DNA of 6,595 nt from NCBI GenBank assembly GCA_013696785.1, contig JACCXW010000347.1, positions 1 to 6,595 of the forward strand, given 5' to 3'. Below, piece after piece: positions 5,279-6,595 of this stretch. The position numbers and the translations under genes are program-made. The first letter of the stretch is position 1, and each line of letters begins with the position of its first letter. Under the pieces are notes generated by a model. That model ran no database searches, was not told the origin of the DNA, and worked only from the letters and a program-made list of their open reading frames with translations. This stretch comes from Geodermatophilaceae bacterium (GTDB lineage Bacteria; Actinomycetota; Actinomycetes; Mycobacteriales; Geodermatophilaceae).

Positions 5279-6595
5279 ATGCGGAACGTCTTGAGTCGAG
5301 GCGGCGGCTGCGTCGCCCCCGTGCCGATCGCTGCCACCGAGCGCACCTGCCATCCCCGCCAGCCGGCGTGTCAGAACCGGTACGTACCTCTCGTTCGCTC
5401 CATGACGGGAGCGGGTCTCACTCTGATGCTCGGTGCCGCGCTCCTGGTGGGAACCTCCGGAGCTTCCAGCGCGAACGTCGATGACACCCCGAACGCCGTC
5501 CTGGCCTGGAATGCCAACGCAGCGGACGCGGCCATCGCAGCGTGCATTGCTCCGTTGGACAATCCGCTGCACGAGTCACATCTGTACGCGATGACACAGA
5601 TCGCGGTCCATGACGCCCTGAATGCCATCGATCTGCGCTCGAGGCCTTACGCGTTCTTCGGGCGCGCACCGGCCACCACCTCGCCCGAAGCCGCTGTGGC
5701 GGCCGCTGCGCGGGGCGTGCTGGTGCCGGTTCTCGGGCAGCTGACGTCACCCTTCGGTCAGGAGTGCATCGATGCCGGCGTCGCCGTCGTCGAGGCCGAC
5801 TACGATGCCGCGATCGCGGCCATACCCGCCGGTCCGGCCAGGGCGCTCGGGATCGCCGTCGGCCGAGCGGCCGCTGCGGCAATCGTGGCTGCGCGGGTCG
5901 ACGACGGGTCGGACACGCCGTTGCAGGACTTTGACTACCCGCAGGGAACCGAACCTGGCGAGTACCGCTTCACACCAGGGCAGACCTTCGCGTTCGCTCC
6001 CGGGTGGGGCGAGGTGACGCCGTTCGTGCTGACCGACAGCGCGCAGTACCGGCCGGGACCGCCCTACCCGGTGGACAGCAAGAAGTACGCCGCGGACTTC
6101 GTCGAGGTCAAGGCTCTCGGAGGCGATGACGTGACCACGCCCAGCGCCCGGACGGACGAGCAAACGGAGATCGCGTGCTTCTGGCTGGTGAGCTCACCGT
6201 TGATGTGGAACCAGATCGCCCGAACGGTCGCCGGGTCCGAGCACCTCGACCTGTGGGACAGCTCGCGGCTGTTAGGGCTGCTCAACATGGCTCTCGCCGA
6301 CGGTTACGTCGGCTCCTTCGACACCAAGTACGCCGACAACTTCTGGCGTCCCGTGACTGCCATCCAGGCCGCCCGGACCGACGGCAACCCCCTGACGGTG
6401 GCCGACCCGGCGTGGACTCCCCTGGTGCCGACGCCGCCCATCCCGGATCACGACGCAGCGCACGCCGCCGAAGGTGGTGCGGGCGCGGCTGTCCTGGCGG
6501 GATTCTTCGGCACCAACAGCATCCCGTTCGCGGCGGACAGCATCGCGCTGCCCGAAGGGGTCTGCAACGACCCCGAGCCGGTGGTCCGGCACTTC
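5279..6595 (+). CDS. Exported vanadium haloperoxidase / PAP2-like protein (3' end missing)
   Basis: 439 codons are visible and the frame runs off the window. The ATG at 5279 has GGAGG five bases upstream; the next in-frame ATG (5402) has none. A 41-residue extension with three cysteines (11, 24, 31) precedes a signal-peptide-like segment, MTGAGLTLMLGAALLVGTSGASSA (42-65), with cleavage predicted after Ala65. The mature part starts like vanadium-dependent haloperoxidase relatives (NAVLAWNANAADAA..., HDALNAID at 111-118). Motif 1, KXXXXXXRP, is KYADNFWRP (Lys350, Arg357). The region of motif 2 reads PDHDAAHAAEGG: His395 is kept, but the Ser and Gly of PSGH are Ala393 and Ala394. Motif 3 would lie beyond the window. 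The family uses a vanadate- or phosphate-binding pocket for halide oxidation or phosphomonoester hydrolysis; which applies here is unknown. One TTA leucine codon occurs at 6272. Confidence 0.9.
   Translation, partial: MRNVLSRGGGCVAPVPIAATERTCHPRQPACQNRYVPLVRSMTGAGLTLMLGAALLVGTSGASSANVDDTPNAVLAWNANAADAAIAACIAPLDNPLHESHLYAMTQIAVHDALNAIDLRSRPYAFFGRAPATTSPEAAVAAAARGVLVPVLGQLTSPFGQECIDAGVAVVEADYDAAIAAIPAGPARALGIAVGRAAAAAIVAARVDDGSDTPLQDFDYPQGTEPGEYRFTPGQTFAFAPGWGEVTPFVLTDSAQYRPGPPYPVDSKKYAADFVEVKALGGDDVTTPSARTDEQTEIACFWLVSSPLMWNQIARTVAGSEHLDLWDSSRLLGLLNMALADGYVGSFDTKYADNFWRPVTAIQAARTDGNPLTVADPAWTPLVPTPPIPDHDAAHAAEGGAGAAVLAGFFGTNSIPFAADSIALPEGVCNDPEPVVRHF

Noticed and set aside
1..6595. CRISPR array, toxin-antitoxin pair, phage genes or a complete integrative element
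   Set aside because: No spaced repeats, no recognisable small gene pairs, no integrase or phage structural genes; only relics at the left end.

Overview
The window is GC-rich DNA with GTG starts, strong GC bias at third codon positions and several protein families typical of high-GC Gram-positives. This points to an actinobacterium (Actinomycetota); I cannot name the genus. Most of it reads as ordinary chromosome. One end carries a decayed mobile-element and tRNA scar.

Layout. Positions 1-842 hold no intact gene. They contain the C-terminal half of an IS110-family transposase with two opposite frameshifts, a cluster of short dyads and direct repeats, and a degenerate tRNA-Leu-like sequence that has lost its anticodon arm. 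Next is a minus-strand endonuclease/exonuclease/phosphatase (EEP) family gene (843-1790). It is transcribed divergently from a small predicted secreted protein (1854-2297). That gene converges, with a 3-bp gap, on a minus-strand actinobacterial protein of unknown function (2301-2861).

A 159-bp divergent intergenic region (2862-3020) follows. It holds a hairpin over the ribosome binding site of the minus gene and a long imperfect inverted repeat in front of the plus gene. The plus-strand unit is a class I acyl-CoA synthetase (3021-4535), overlapped at its stop codon by a DUF998-type multi-pass membrane protein gene (4532-5104). After a 174-bp gap with two dyads comes a predicted exported vanadium haloperoxidase/PAP2-like protein (5279 onward), cut by the window edge.

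How the genes relate. The only convincing co-translated pair is the acyl-CoA synthetase and the membrane protein. A dyad with the same arms, TGCCA-N4-TGGCA, lies upstream of both the synthetase and the haloperoxidase-like gene. This could mean a shared regulator, but that is inference from two sites. I see no complete mobile, defence or biosynthetic system. The most interesting items are the anticodon-less tRNA-Leu relic, the shared dyad, the altered PSGH motif and long pre-signal extension of the haloperoxidase-like protein, and the missing conventional start codon of the DUF998 gene.
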